Shown piece by piece: positions 46,331 through 58,000 of a stretch of DNA of 64,000 nucleotides. The first letter of the stretch is position 1, and every line of letters begins with the position of its first letter. Both the position numbers and the translations under genes were made by a program. The notes under the pieces are model-generated. The model did no database searches. It had not been told where the DNA came from and saw only the letters and a program-made list of their open reading frames with translations. This stretch comes from Chromobotia macracanthus (lineage: Eukaryota > Chordata > Actinopteri > Cypriniformes > Botiidae). The stretch spans positions 994,501 to 1,058,500 of the forward strand of contig JAZGTH010000114.1 in assembly GCA_036877525.1 (NCBI GenBank), given 5' to 3'.

Positions 46331-46819
46331 AATATAATATTCTCTTTGATTGAATAATAACCTTAACCCTAACTAACCCTTCTGTAATATAAGCAGACTC
46401 GGGAACACAGATGGTTAAGTACCAAACAGGCAGTTTTATGAAATGTAAACAGAGATAAGGGACACAGGTGAGTAGCAATAGTATAATTGTCCTTGAGTAA
46501 ACAGAGACAGATCTGAGTCGGAGGAGATGACGATGGTTTTCAGGAGCTGGTAATAGAGCAGACTGGGGAAACACGAGAGTACACACAGACACTGGAGAAC
46601 ACAGGGAAAATGACAGAGATTATGGAGATCGGTATCAGGTGCGTAGCTTGCATGGGAATGAGTCCTTTTCCAATTGGAGACCAGACAATGTGCCTGAGGG
46701 AAGTGTGTGCTCTTATAGTGCAGGTGGTGATTGTGAAATGATGAACGAGTGAATGTGATTAATATTCGGGTGAATGGGATCGCTTACTGGGGGCGGACCC
46801 TGGTGTTTCTGTGACACAA

Positions 46820-47626
46820 TCAGCTTTTTCACAATTGTGACATTTTGACATCAGAAATTGTGCATTTCATTATCAGTTATTATCAATTATTTTTTCTATT
46901 TATACAGTGATTGATATCTGCCAATTCACACTAGATAAACTGTTGCATAAAAGACAGGCAAGAATTGTGATCCGTGCTGTCAGCTTTATTGGAATTCACT
47001 GGATCCAGGGATTTTTAGAAATGCATTAGATAGGCCCTCTGAGCACTTATAAATTTTTACTTGGAAAACCAGTTTGGCCACTTCCCTACATTACAGTTTG
47101 AAATAGATATAGACACATATCCTGATTTAGCTCGAATGAAAAGATTCTAAAAACACATTATTACAGGTTCCTTTAAAGTAACTCAACTGAAGAAAACAAG
47201 ACAGACATTATTGAAATGAGAATTTATTTTTGAAAAATGACCTTAAAAAAGCATTACTCATAATATCAGGCATCAAATGTTATGACACCACAATGACACA
47301 AGCTGCTAACATAAATAAAGTCACTTCCAATCAATAAAACATCACAAATAAAGAAAATACAGTGTGACAAATTCATAAGTAATTTGCTAAAGCATACACA
47401 ATCAACAATAACAATAAAACACATTCCCAGAAATAATACATAAAAAAATTAACAGATTGAAAGAGTATTCTCGCAGGCATTCTTCTATGAGTTTTAAACA
47501 TGGTAAATATAGCGTAAATATTTAATAAATAAACATGCAAAGGGGCATTTGTGGGTCACCCTTTATTCTATTATTATGTGTGCATGCAGTTCTGTATCAC
47601 TCAGACACTGTAGAAATGGTGAACAT
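46820..47626. other. Possible distal 3' UTR of sptssb, otherwise nothing recognised
   Basis: On the minus strand an AATAAA is present at 46985-46990 and further AT-rich AATAAA-like words near 47224. Whether the sptssb transcript reaches here cannot be judged from sequence. Confidence 0.35.
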
Positions 47627-47629
47627 TTA

Positions 47630-48233
47630 GGCTGCGTTTACATTGCAAGTCTTAATGCTCAGATCTGATCTTAAGTCCATATCCGATTTTTTGGCCTGCC
47701 TGTTTACACTTGGCCTGCCTCGTATCCAATGCGCGTTTACATTAGTCTCCTGGCCAAAAAGATTCCAGTCATTCACTAATATGAACGCCATGATTGACCC
47801 TTGACTTGTGAATGGACTTTTGCTAATTCATCTGTTCAAAAGCTGGCAAAGTACACCCAAAAGCAATTAATTACACAATAAAGTGAAAGTGTTTTTAATG
47901 CTGTCATCATAAAGATTGCTTTTAGACTGTTATATAGCCTCCTTATATTTGGCTTTAATGCTCTTTATTTTGTCCTGGCATTGCAGCCAGGTTCGGTACA
48001 TGTGTGTAATGATGACGTTCAACGTAATCCATTGTGGAACAGTGACATTACGGCCAAGGTGAATCGGATATGTGTGTTTAGACGCAGGTTGGATGTCTGG
48101 ATATCGGATATGTATCCGATTTTAATCCACATTTGAAAGTGACTCAGATCGGATACGGAAAAATCAGATCTTGTGTGTTTACACATGTGCAACAAATTTC
48201 GATCTGTTTTTCTGTGCCAGTGTAAACACAGCC
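47630..48233. mobile_element. Harbinger-like MITE, 604 bp
   Basis: Ends are GGCTGCGTTTACATTGC and, as reverse complement, GGCTGTGTTTACACTGG. It is flanked by TTA on both sides (47627-47629 and 48234-48236), the 3-bp target duplication typical of PIF/Harbinger. Subterminal segments (ATCCGATTTTTTGGCCTGCC, GATACGGAAAAATCAGATC) are also partly inverted. No coding capacity. Confidence 0.75.
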
Positions 48234-48239
48234 TTAGTA

Positions 48240-48702
48240 AACAATTAGATCAGAGCAAATATTTACCTGCGATACTTGATAAAGTGCAGCAGACTGTTCA
48301 ATTTAACAAACAAGCATCTTAATGCAGAGAATCGCATAGGCGATTGCAAAATTACAAAATATAAAAATCTATATGCAATAATAAATGAAGAAAAAATACA
48401 CCTCCTCGTTTGCATTGATGCAACATACATCAGATCAGTGACTCCAAATATGAGGTCAAGATGGTAAAATTTGCAGTGATGACAATGGATGACAGCTTCA
48501 CTCATGCAAATCACATGCCGACGTTTATATGTGACTGCTGATATGCAAAACATCAGTATTGGTGAATGCACAGGAATTCATCCAAAACATCAAAATCAAA
48601 ATTCCCATGCAAACTGGGAAGACCTCAGCGGGCAAAGTTTGTGACGTCACTTCTCATCTGGCTTTTCCTGAGTAGAAAAGAGAACAGTGTTCAGCAGTTC
48701 TG
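48240..48702 (-). other. sptssb: Likely 3' UTR of sptssb
   Basis: Directly downstream of the sptssb stop codon on the minus strand. No other gene or named repeat seen. Confidence 0.4.
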
Positions 48703-48945
48703 TTATGGTGAGTTCATGAGTGCCATGGTGCTCTCTGGCTGACCTCTGACGAGCCCTGAGAAGAACTCCAGTGCCAGCTGCACATGAATGGGCACAAACA
48801 CATAAGAGGTGTAGATGATCATGGCCAGCATGGTAAACAGGACTGTGTTAAAGATGTTCTGCTCCCAGGGCTCCAGCACATAGATGCCTGTAATGAGCAG
48901 GTACTGATAATATAGCCAGCTCAAATATTCCCTCATGTTCTTCAT
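48703..48945 (-). CDS. sptssb: Serine palmitoyltransferase small subunit B
   Basis: Small ER-membrane subunit that activates the SPTLC1/SPTLC2-3 heterodimer, the first step of sphingolipid synthesis (serine plus acyl-CoA to 3-ketosphinganine), and shifts acyl-CoA choice to longer chains. The single coding exon gives 80 residues starting MKNMREYLSWLYYQYLLITG, then VLEPWEQNIFNTVLFTMLAM and YTSYVFVPIHVQLALEFFSG. The block REYxSWLYYQY...VLEPWE...YVFxPIH is that of human SPTSSB (76 residues). Two hydrophobic segments are visible (about 7-24 and 32-56). The frame is open upstream to a GTG at 48951; the first ATG is at 48945, and an alternative Met lies three codons further in. The coding exon appears to start at 48979, after ATGCCAACAG. 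No lesions seen. Confidence 0.93.
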   Translation of the reverse strand: MKNMREYLSWLYYQYLLITGIYVLEPWEQNIFNTVLFTMLAMIIYTSYVFVPIHVQLALEFFSGLVRGQPESTMALMNSP

Positions 48946-49049
48946 TTCCACATGCAGGGTGACGCAGTTCCACTGTGAGCTGTTGGCATAAAGGACAAGA
49001 GATCAGGTGCTTCCTGGAGACTGACAGACACAATACTTAAGCAATTGTA

Positions 49050-50500
49050 AAATCATGACAATGATGCCCCAATGGAAACAAATCTAGTCTAATTTCCTTC
49101 ATCAGTTTGTTTATATATATCTTTTTAAATTTTAGGTTCGTATTCTTGACAGGTTTCGTAACCTTCAACCACTGGGTTCTGCCTACATGAAATCCTCCAC
49201 CATCAAGGGTATATTACCCAAAGACATTTTCTTATGCAAATTTTTCATAATGGTTTAATATTAACTAATTAATATTAGCTTACTCCTCCTTAGCAATAAT
49301 CACAATAATCAAATCAAATTGATCATTAAGAAAGCCCTGGGAAACAAACTTTTATATTAATATTACACACATTTAAATGTGTGTAATATTACTGTTAACC
49401 TCAAGGACAGTTACAGATGAAACTCCAACCTGTTTTCTGTAAGGCCCTTATGGAGTTATCTACAGACCTACAGCCTCTCAGGTATAACGCATCCTGGGGC
49501 AAACACATCACAAACATGCTTGTTCTCTCTCTTTCCCTCTCTCTCTGTAATGAGCAAATATTTACATTCTCATACTCATATTTTCATACTTAGCAGTACA
49601 AATATTCCATGTAATAACAACATATACAAGCTCAAAAAACGCTGTATGAATAAGAATAAAAAAAACTTTCCTTGGTGTAATCTAATGTAGTGAGGTTTAT
49701 ACATTCATATTAAATCTTATTTTGAACTTTAAAGTGGATATTTAAAGTTTAAAATTTATTTAGATGTTACCATATCAAAGCACATATTAGGTTACCTTGC
49801 AAATATTTTTACAATGCAGTGCTATAATGAAATATATATTTGTATTTCAAAGCTATAATTATGATACAATATCATATTGATGAAATGATTATAGATTCCA
49901 TAACAATTATCCCATCAGAACAAATGCCATTGTGATGTCATAATGATACATCCAGGCAACTGCAGAAACTTTAAACATCATTAATTGTATCCTTTTGTTG
50001 CACACACTGTTTTCTTTATAAACATGTAGAGTATACAAACGTGCACATGCTTTAAAAAAATTAAATCAATTAAGATAATAAAACGTATCTATTCCCGTAA
50101 TTCTCAGATCGACAATTAAAACCCGCGTGCTCTTTATGTTTAATAATGTGACATCCTCACATTAGTGAGGACGCTTTAGTTTTTTATATACAGTAGTATT
50201 ATTATCTTGAATATCCATTCCTTACGAAAATTAACCGTTTTGGGCGGACTGATTACCGTTTGTATAACCAGTTTTACTACAAACACCATGGATAAACTAT
50301 TATTGCTATAGTAAAACCCTGGCTAATTTGCGGTTACCATGGTTTAACTATGGTAACCATGTTTTTTGGTTTTATTGAAAGTGAAACACGGCTAATTTTC
50401 GTAACGACTGTTACTCTTAATTTTAGGGTTTGGGCATCTCTGTCTGTATCTTTGTCCCGTACAGCTCTGGTGAAAGTGTTTATTATGTACAGTATGTGTG
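49050..50500. other. Intron of sptssb, mostly unremarkable
   Basis: AT-rich. Near 50330-50356 the palindrome GGTTACCAT...ATGGTAACC can form a 9-bp stem and resembles MITE-type sequence. No coding exon recognised. Confidence 0.4.
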
Positions 50501-50520
50501 ATAAGAGTACAGTCACTCAC

Positions 50521-50735
50521 CTCGGCAGTAAAGCTTAAGACCAGCAGAAATGTGGGCTCTGTGAAGCTTACACCCGACCCATGCGTGTTTACTGTCGCAC
50601 CTGCGTCATGAATGCTCCTTCACAACGCGTTGCCGCCTTTCTGTGATACGACACGCAGCGCAACTTTTTCCGTCTCTCTCTCCCTTTCTGCGGTCATGAG
50701 GCTGCACCCGCAGTACGGTGCCCTGTGACGTCATC
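50521..50735 (-). promoter_or_regulatory. sptssb: Probable sptssb first exon and promoter with a CRE
   Basis: On the minus strand GCCGAG is followed by GTGAGTGAC (donor at 50520), which fits the end of a non-coding first exon. The region upstream (50560-50735) is GC- and CpG-richer than its surroundings and holds the palindromic cyclic-AMP response element TGACGTCA at 50726-50733. Transcription start not determined. Confidence 0.55.
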
Positions 50736-50739
50736 TGCC

Positions 50740-51690
50740 GCAGGCATGTTCAGCAGTCGGGTCATTTTGCAGTACATGTTCATGTCCCCACCATGTGGGT
50801 CTTTTGAATCAAAAATTTCACTTAACATATTTCAAAAGGTTATTATATTAGTTGCTGTTTGATACACATCATTTAAAATTCTTTGGTTTGAATGATGTTG
50901 TCATTTTTGTCCTGGACTGGTAACTGAAAATTGATGCTGCTGAATCTTTGCTGAGTGCTAGCTGTTGTAATTGCTAATCAATGTATATACTTTGCTGAAA
51001 ATCACTTTTCATTCTGTTAGTCTTTTGTAATATTACATAAAATAAAAACTAGTTTTCTTTAATGAAATCACCCTAAAGGAAGTGACATCACGTTTGCTGA
51101 GAAAGTGGCCCTAAAGACAGTATCCCATAGAATTCCCTACAAACACTTTCACACATATTAGAAGCTATACACACTAAACCGTTGAACTGTCGTGTAATAC
51201 CAGAACCTAATTTTTGTATTATTAGGTCCCTAGCACTGAAAGTGCGAAGAGCCCTATTGTTTTCCTTAGGATTATTATTAATTTTTTAAGGTTTCTGGGG
51301 CCTTTGGGTCCCTTAACATGCTTTAAAAGATCAGATAGAACCTATACATTTATTAAATTAAAAACTATTAGAAGTAAAAGTGTTGAAATAAATTATGTAA
51401 AGATTATGTATCACTTTTTCTTGTTATAATGTGAAAGTTTAACCTAAATTAATATAAGGTGTATTTATGTAAATGACTCTTTGTTTTAGATGTGAAGCTC
51501 AGTGAAAGTGGAGGAACTCTATGGGTTCACCTTACATCTTAAGGATATTCTTCCCAATCAGGAGTCAGATGAGTAGAAGGTCAAAGTAATAAATTATTAT
51601 ATAATACAAAATTGCATTAAATGTTTAAGTTTTTTAAGCTAGTATCGTAAAAGCTGTTTTGTCTTATGTACCCTACAAAAAATGTGTTTG
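50740..51690. other. Intergenic, with a scrap of the GGGCCCAAGCACT repeat family
   Basis: 51225-51320 (GTCCCTAGCACTGAAAGTGC, GAGCCCTATTGTTTTCCTTA) belongs to the repeat described at 6.0-7.6 kb. The rest is unassigned. Confidence 0.45.
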
Positions 51691-51699
51691 ACTCTTTGG

Positions 51700-51970
51700 G
51701 GGAATTTGTGGCCTACTGGTAAGTGAGTCGGGCTTGTGATGAGAAAGTTGCTGGTTTGAGTCCAACGCTGGCAGGTAGCAACTGAAGTGCCCTTGAGCAA
51801 GGCACCTAACCCCCGATTGCTCCCCGGGCACAGCAGTGTGCTGCCCACTGCTCCGGGTGTGTGTGTGTGTTCACTCCTCACCAGTGATGGGTTAAATGCA
51901 GAGGTCACATTTCGGGTATGGGTTACCATATCTGACAAATATGTCACTTTTAATGTCACTTTTATTTAGA
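51700..51970 (+). mobile_element. tRNA-derived SINE (V-SINE-like)
   Basis: Head with a pol III box A (TGGCCTACTGG, 51709-51719) and box B (GGTTTGAGTCC, 51753-51763), 33 bases between. The body contains TTGAGCAAGGCACCTAACCC and CTGCCCACTGCTCCGGGTGT, a conserved core in fish tRNA-type SINEs, then GGGTTAAATGCAGAGGTCAC. The subfamily name is from memory. Confidence 0.8.
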
Positions 51971-53400
51971 TTATACTGATATAATGTATCCTCTTTAATC
52001 AAATCTAGTTAGGGCATTTACAAAGCAGTACTTGATGCCACCATATTGGAATGTCCGTTCTACAAAGCTGACCAGCTCTCCATGTGTGCGAGGGTTAAGG
52101 GAAGTGCCCAGAGACATTTCACCAACCAGCTGCTGATACTACTATTGGGAGTAAATAAATAAATCATCATTACAAATTGCATATATAGTGGCCATGAACA
52201 TGTGTGTAAACAGTAAAACTGTGTCAGAAATGAAGCAGGTCTTAGGGCCTCTGAAGTTGATAGAAATGTCTAGATCTGATGCTGAACAGCAAGCAAGCTA
52301 CTGCTTGCTTGTCTGATCAGTTAAGTAAACATCTTATGAATATTTGTAAATGCCCTGACTAGATTTTTCAAGAGTGCTAAAATTGACCAGAACGGTGCTG
52401 GATCACTCTACTTCTCTTTCTAAAGCATTATGTCAATATATCTGCTTTTGACTTGAGCCTTTCTATGGTATTTACACACATTGGCCCTGCATGCCTGTTT
52501 ATTAGCATGCACTGTTTCCAGTGCTTTGAAAAGGTGAATAATTTTGCAAAGCAATGTTTAATTGATACAAAGTCCTAAAAAGCATTGATTCTCTCATAAT
52601 CTCTCAAAAATATTGCAATTGCTTAATTATTTATAGCTACTTTAGCAATTGATGCTTATTTGATTCAGACAAAAGCATTTTAAAAAATCTCCTGAGCTGA
52701 AAAGAGCAACCTGAGAAATATAATTTTCCTCTGGGTGTTCTTTATTCATCCGACAGATTTAAGATACAGTGTGGTTCAAAAGCCTAATGCCAGTATAACA
52801 ATCTGAGTATACGTTGAATTAACAAACTTATATTTTTTTATAACTTATATTTTAATATTTCTTAAGAATGAGACGTTCCAGAGGCCCACCACGTGCAGTT
52901 TCCAGACGCAAGATACGCTTAACACGGTCACAGATCTGTTTACAATTGATAAGTGGCTTTAAGACTTATATATTTCTACCTTTCGTATCATCGGTTCAGT
53001 GTTATTTTAACGTAAACGTTGAGTGTAAAGTAAAAGATATGTTTGGGCAGTAGAGATGTTTTCATCTCTGCATTTCTCTGGTTCTTTATTCGTTCCTGTT
53101 ATTGAGGAAACATGCAAAAAATTCTAGGTAATCTGAAAGGTTATTATGACTCCTTTAACAGATAGTAGCAGTAACGTGAGGCGTTAACTTGGTTATACGC
53201 GCTGTTGCCACGAAAACATGTTCACTGTTGTTGTGCTAGCTACTAAACCGACACAAACGCTTTTTTATATAACAATTAAAACGCCGACTGTGGAAATTTG
53301 GCACACTTGTCTAAATACTATCCGCTTACATCATGCCACAATAACCTTCATATCGTCACATTATATTCAGATATAGGCTGTTTTTGTGTGCCGCTGCTGC
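51970..53400. other. Intergenic, nothing recognised
   Basis: No open frame resembling a known protein. In human the divergent neighbour of SMC4 is IFT80; no ift80-like exon is visible on the minus strand here. Confidence 0.4.
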
Positions 53401-53420
53401 AAGTTGTAGTAGTGCACCTA

Positions 53421-53472
53421 TATCGCGAGATACTTTATTTGACATTGTTTTAAAGCCTCACTTCTCGCGAGA
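53421..53472. promoter_or_regulatory. Two CGCGA palindromes, one a perfect TCTCGCGAGA
   Basis: TATCGCGAGATA at 53421-53432 and TCTCGCGAGA at 53463-53472. The latter is a known core-promoter motif of TATA-less vertebrate promoters. It lies about 0.5 kb upstream of the GC-rich smc4 promoter region, so it may serve smc4 or a divergent transcript. Confidence 0.5.
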
Positions 53473-53939
53473 CGTAGCTCCAAATTTAAACGGTACGAGG
53501 GTTGCAGTGATTTATTGTGTAAACGTTAGGAACAAAGTGTCGTATTTGTCGAACACATACATGTAATTATTTTAGATGTGCTTGTTTTAGTGTAGATGAG
53601 AGACTTTTGCGTACTTTAAGTTCAGGCAGCTTCTTTTAATTGTTGTTTTCATTTGTTTCATTTTAATTTTCTCGTTATCATTTTCTTATTCTATGGTACT
53701 TATATCTTTTTTGTTCATATACATACATACGATGCCTTTTTGAATACTTTTAATATTATCCCAAAGGTGTTTGTATAATTTCCTGTTTTTAATTAAAAAG
53801 TCTTCTTTTGCGTGTTGATTCATCATCAGTACGCACAAGAATTAAAGTAGTTCAAGTAGCTTTGAATCATTTGCTAAACGCTGTTACATTTCGTGTTGTG
53901 TCTGACAACTGTTTTAGTTTATTTTCCCGTTGTATTTTT

Positions 53940-54135
53940 AAGCGTCTGTGAGTCACGTGACGCGAGTGGGCGGCAGGCCTCCCGTGATGCTCTGCGCGGC
54001 TAATAACGAACGTGGTTTTGTACTCTCAGTTCGCGCGCCATTTATGAGTGAGAGCCGCGCGTTTTCTTGCGTTCGTTTTATAAACACTCGATGTATGTGG
54101 ATTTATTTCTCAAGAGCTTGCTATCATAAAGAGCT
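53940..54135 (+). promoter_or_regulatory. smc4: smc4 promoter and probable non-coding first exon
   Basis: CpG-rich island in AT-rich surroundings. It has an E-box CACGTG (53954-53959) and an E2F-like TTCGCGCGCC (54030-54039), fitting a cell-cycle gene. The donor GTGAGTAAG follows 54135, so a 5' UTR exon probably ends there; a second possible donor (AAG then GTAAAG) lies near 54158. Confidence 0.55.
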
Positions 54136-55094
54136 GTGAGTAAGATCGGCTGAAGGTAAAGAAAGGTTAGAATTTGTGAGAATTGTGATTATTTACCGCT
54201 GAGTGTCAGTTTTCAGGGATAGTTTAACGCGCATCTGTTTTTATTATATTTCTCCATCAGTAAGTTGGAGGATTAACAGTCACTTTATGAACGAAGAACA
54301 TTTCCTGTGATCTTCAGATGAGATCGTCTAAACAAATTTGAGAACTTTCATTTTAGTGTTTGTAATTGTGATTTGAACTTCTATACCGACATACAACAGT
54401 CTTTAATTTAGTATTACATATGCAATTTATAAGTTCATATTATTGTAAGTAAACCAAACGTGTAGACATTATATTTATTTTTTGCAGTTGACCAGAAAGT
54501 GTCTTATATTTCAGCTGTAACAGATGTTACACTTCCTTGTTAAAGTAATGGGTCCCTATTTTACAATTATTTATCAACCACATAAATAACCTCGAATCTC
54601 TGTGTATTATGAAAGCTCATCACTGTAGTTTATTAGTGCGTCCCTTAGCCTTTCGATGTTTTAATACACAGTGTACACTGATGTGTGCTGAAAGATGCAC
54701 ATTTAATGTTGTTTGTTAGATTGAGGATCGGGATGTAATGAAGGGATCACTCTTTAACTAACTGATCAGTCTTCAAACTGCTCTTCTCTGCTTTATAGTT
54801 TAGTTGTATTATGGGCTGTTTTTTGTACTTAACATTAAAACCTCTAAATTTAAACATTTAAAATTGTTCCCTCTTTATAGTTGTGCCAATTGTCAAACTT
54901 TTATGTTGTTTGACTATCTTTTCTCAGAGTGAGCAGTGAAACTTTTGCTTAAACACACACACACACTTGTTCACTGTACGATGGGATTCATTGTTTGATT
55001 ATGGAAATCTGGTAGTTTGTGTTTTGTAATATACTGTTACATTTGTTTAAATTTGTAATATTCTATGTTTTACAATATTCCATATTCTGTTCAG
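54136..55094 (+). other. smc4 intron 1
   Basis: No repeat or coding exon recognised apart from a short CA run at 54952-54966. Confidence 0.5.
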
Positions 55095-58000
55095 GTGCTT
55101 TGAATCATGCCTGCAAAAACAAGCAAGAGCTCGACGGCTGCTAAGAGAGTGACTGAGCCACAAGACGAGTCCGTCCAGGAGGTGAACCAAGCCGGCAGAG
55201 TGGAGAGCCAAACATCGCTGCCTGGTAATGCACAGAGAGACTCACCTTACATAAAATCAGATGTGTGTATTTGTAAACAAGCAATCAGTCCTGACAAACA
55301 CTCAGTTAACAGTGCGAAAGGAGAGAAACTTACACCCAGCTTTACTTGGTTTACTCTGCCTCGCTCTGTCTTGTTCTCTCACAGGTGTTTTGTTTGGCTA
55401 GTTTTTTGTTATTAAACTTTGTTAGCTACCTGTGAACTTTATTCTTGACTGAAATAAACACAACTCACCAACCAACAATGACTGTTGTTTAGATATTTAC
55501 TTGCTCTGATAATATTTGCAGTGGCAAAAGTATTAAATATTTTAATTTAAAAAATAGTCTCAACCTTGTTAAAATGATAAACATCGTTTTTTTTTTATCA
55601 AAAGTTTTTAAATCAAAAACACACACACACATACAGCTCTGAAAAAAATTGAGACAGCAAAATTATCAGTTTCTCTGGTTTTACTCTTATAGGTATGTGT
55701 TTAAAATATAGCTGCAAGCTGCATACACCCCCAAGTCATGCCTGTGATGACACATACTGGGTTTGGTGTCAATGTACAATGTTCTGAAGATACAGCCTCC
55801 CATCAATTTTTGCATGAACTTCAAATTCGTTTGCACATTATTTAAGAACAATTGGTTTAATCAAAAAACGTTTGATAACTTTTTGTCCTCAGTATCTCTA
55901 GATTCTACACAAAAAAATTCATGCAAATATGACAAACGGCCTAGGAGGAGTTTGAAAAAGTAGGTTTTTTGGAAAATTCAAAATGGAAAATACAACACAA
56001 TAAAGTGATTTATCATTTTTGGCCAATAGGTGGAGCTATCACCAATTTTGTTTTAATGTGATCAGGATCTTGTGACAATGACACCTACAAAGTTTTGTCA
56101 ATATTCCCAAGCATTGCCAAGATGCAATAATGGATATAAGACTGTATGCTCATCGCCGATTTCGTTGACAAGCTGTATAAGAACAATGAAAGAACTCTGT
56201 GTGTCTGTAAATAATGCATACCAAATTTCTTGCAAATTGGATAAACCCAGTCCCTAGGAGGAGTTAAAAAAAGTAGGTTTTTTAAAAAAATCTAAATGGT
56301 AGAATATTTTTCATGATGAAAAATTGTCATATTGCTTCTGAAGAGGAATTTTGTTTCTAGCCCTCACGGTTCAAATGTTATTAGCACAAACGTAAGTGAA
56401 AAGTTGGACAGTTGGTGGTGCTAGAGGGATTGAGTTAGGGACTCCAGCATTGCTGTGGTTAATGTTCCTACTGTCCTCTATCAGTGTGCCAAATTTCATA
56501 ACTTTCTTTGTCTTTAAAATTTTAAGGATGGAAGCAACCTGACTTACTGTATCCCTCTGATAGTGAAGTCAGAATTGAACCCTTCTTTTCATCACTCAAA
56601 ACTTTTCAACTCTTCTGGTATGGTCAGCAGTTAATACTTGATTCCATTTACTTTTGAGGTTCTACTAGCACTGTTTTTGCCATCCAACTGGTCCTATTGC
56701 AAGAGGATAGTGATGACCACAGTTGTGTGTTCTATTCTTTTTCTCTTTAAATAATATTTGATTTAGGTGAACACTTAATCAGTACTTTATTAAGCAGAAT
56801 GAGATGTGCCTGTGTTGGAATTCAACAGACACTGGAATGGAATGGCTGCCATAAATGTAGAGATGCTGATGTATATATACACGTGTGTGTGTGTGTGTAT
56901 ATGTATATGTATGTATATATTTACGTATGTGTATATAAACATTTTTGAATGTATATAATAGCTGCGAATTTCCTCAGCTATAATGTACCTGCATGGCAGC
57001 AGTAAATTCATACACATTTTATTTTCTCCAGGAAAAATACAATGTCATTTTTAGCCCTTTTAGCTGGTGCACTCAATACACTCATAATCATATGTGCTTT
57101 GTTTGGTTTTCTGAGTTTTATTTTCTGATTCTTTTTCTCCTATATTGTGGAAACAGTGAAGCAGTTTAGTTCAAATAGAGTTTGATTAGTTTTATGTTGT
57201 TGTAGATGTGGCTGCGAGTGAGTCTGCTGAAGCGGTTGATAACCGCAGTCTGGAGGAGATTTTGAACAGTATCCCTCCCCCACCACCGCCCGCCATGGGC
57301 ACAGAGCCTGGTGCTCCCCGGCTCATGATCACTCACATCATCAACAGAAACTTCAAGTCATATGCTGGAGAACAGATCCTGGGGCCCTTCCATAAGGTAC
57401 TACCATCGGTTGGTCTGTACTCTTATGTACTGTGACTGTTACACTGAAAAACATTTCAATGGTATGGCATTACATGGCAAACAAACAAGTGCAATTTGAG
57501 TTATTGATAAAGTCGTTAGGATAATTTGTTTGCAGATAACCCTTTTTAAGCCGTTTTTGCCATGACAAAACAGTGGAATCTGCAGAGCTGTGTTTTGTTT
57601 AATGAAGATTTTTGATTTTAGTTTTTTTGTGTGCAGGTGTGTAGTATGAATACATGACTTCATTTTTTTTATTTTTTGAGCTGATGGCTCTTCATCTCCC
57701 TCGGCCTTATGGGACAGTTTCCAGTGGTTACATACTTCAGAATTAGTGGTGAAGGTTTTTTAAGGGGAGCAGGCTAATATAATGCAACATACACATCACA
57801 ATACATAATTTAATGGTAGGAAATGGCATACACACAAAAATGCTTATTCAAAATCAACAGGATTACTTGTTGTTCCTGCAGCCTACAGAGCTATTTGTGC
57901 AAATTTTGTGAGGATTGTAGAATGAAGATGGTAATAAATGTTTAGATATTTGTTATATACTGTTTTTTGCATACTATATAGGAGGGAAGTACCTGTATAT

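Larger units (their letters stand above)
39690..46816 (-). mobile_element. Ty3/gypsy chromodomain LTR retrotransposon, decayed and split by a LINE-2
   Basis: On the minus strand: 5' LTR 46383-46816 (TGTCACAGAAACACC ... TATTACA); gag-like region (45844-46330); protease-like block (45294-45590, VLKGSTAGIVLGRPWL); RT (44741-45226, FFFVAKKDGGLRPCIDY); RNase H (44060-44421); then an L2 insertion (40575-44008); then the end of RNase H (DTLSRLHS) joined to a late integrase part (40262-40560, GYQPPLFPWSGEPSDVP); then a chromodomain region (about 39890-39990); and the remnant of the 3' LTR (39690-39830). The integrase core is deleted. In RT the catalytic motif reads YIID where YIDD is expected. Frameshifts abound; the element is dead. 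Confidence 0.85.

Noticed and set aside
51709..51763. tRNA gene signalled by box A and box B
   Set aside because: The sequence after box B does not close an acceptor stem and continues into a known fish SINE core, so it is a SINE head.
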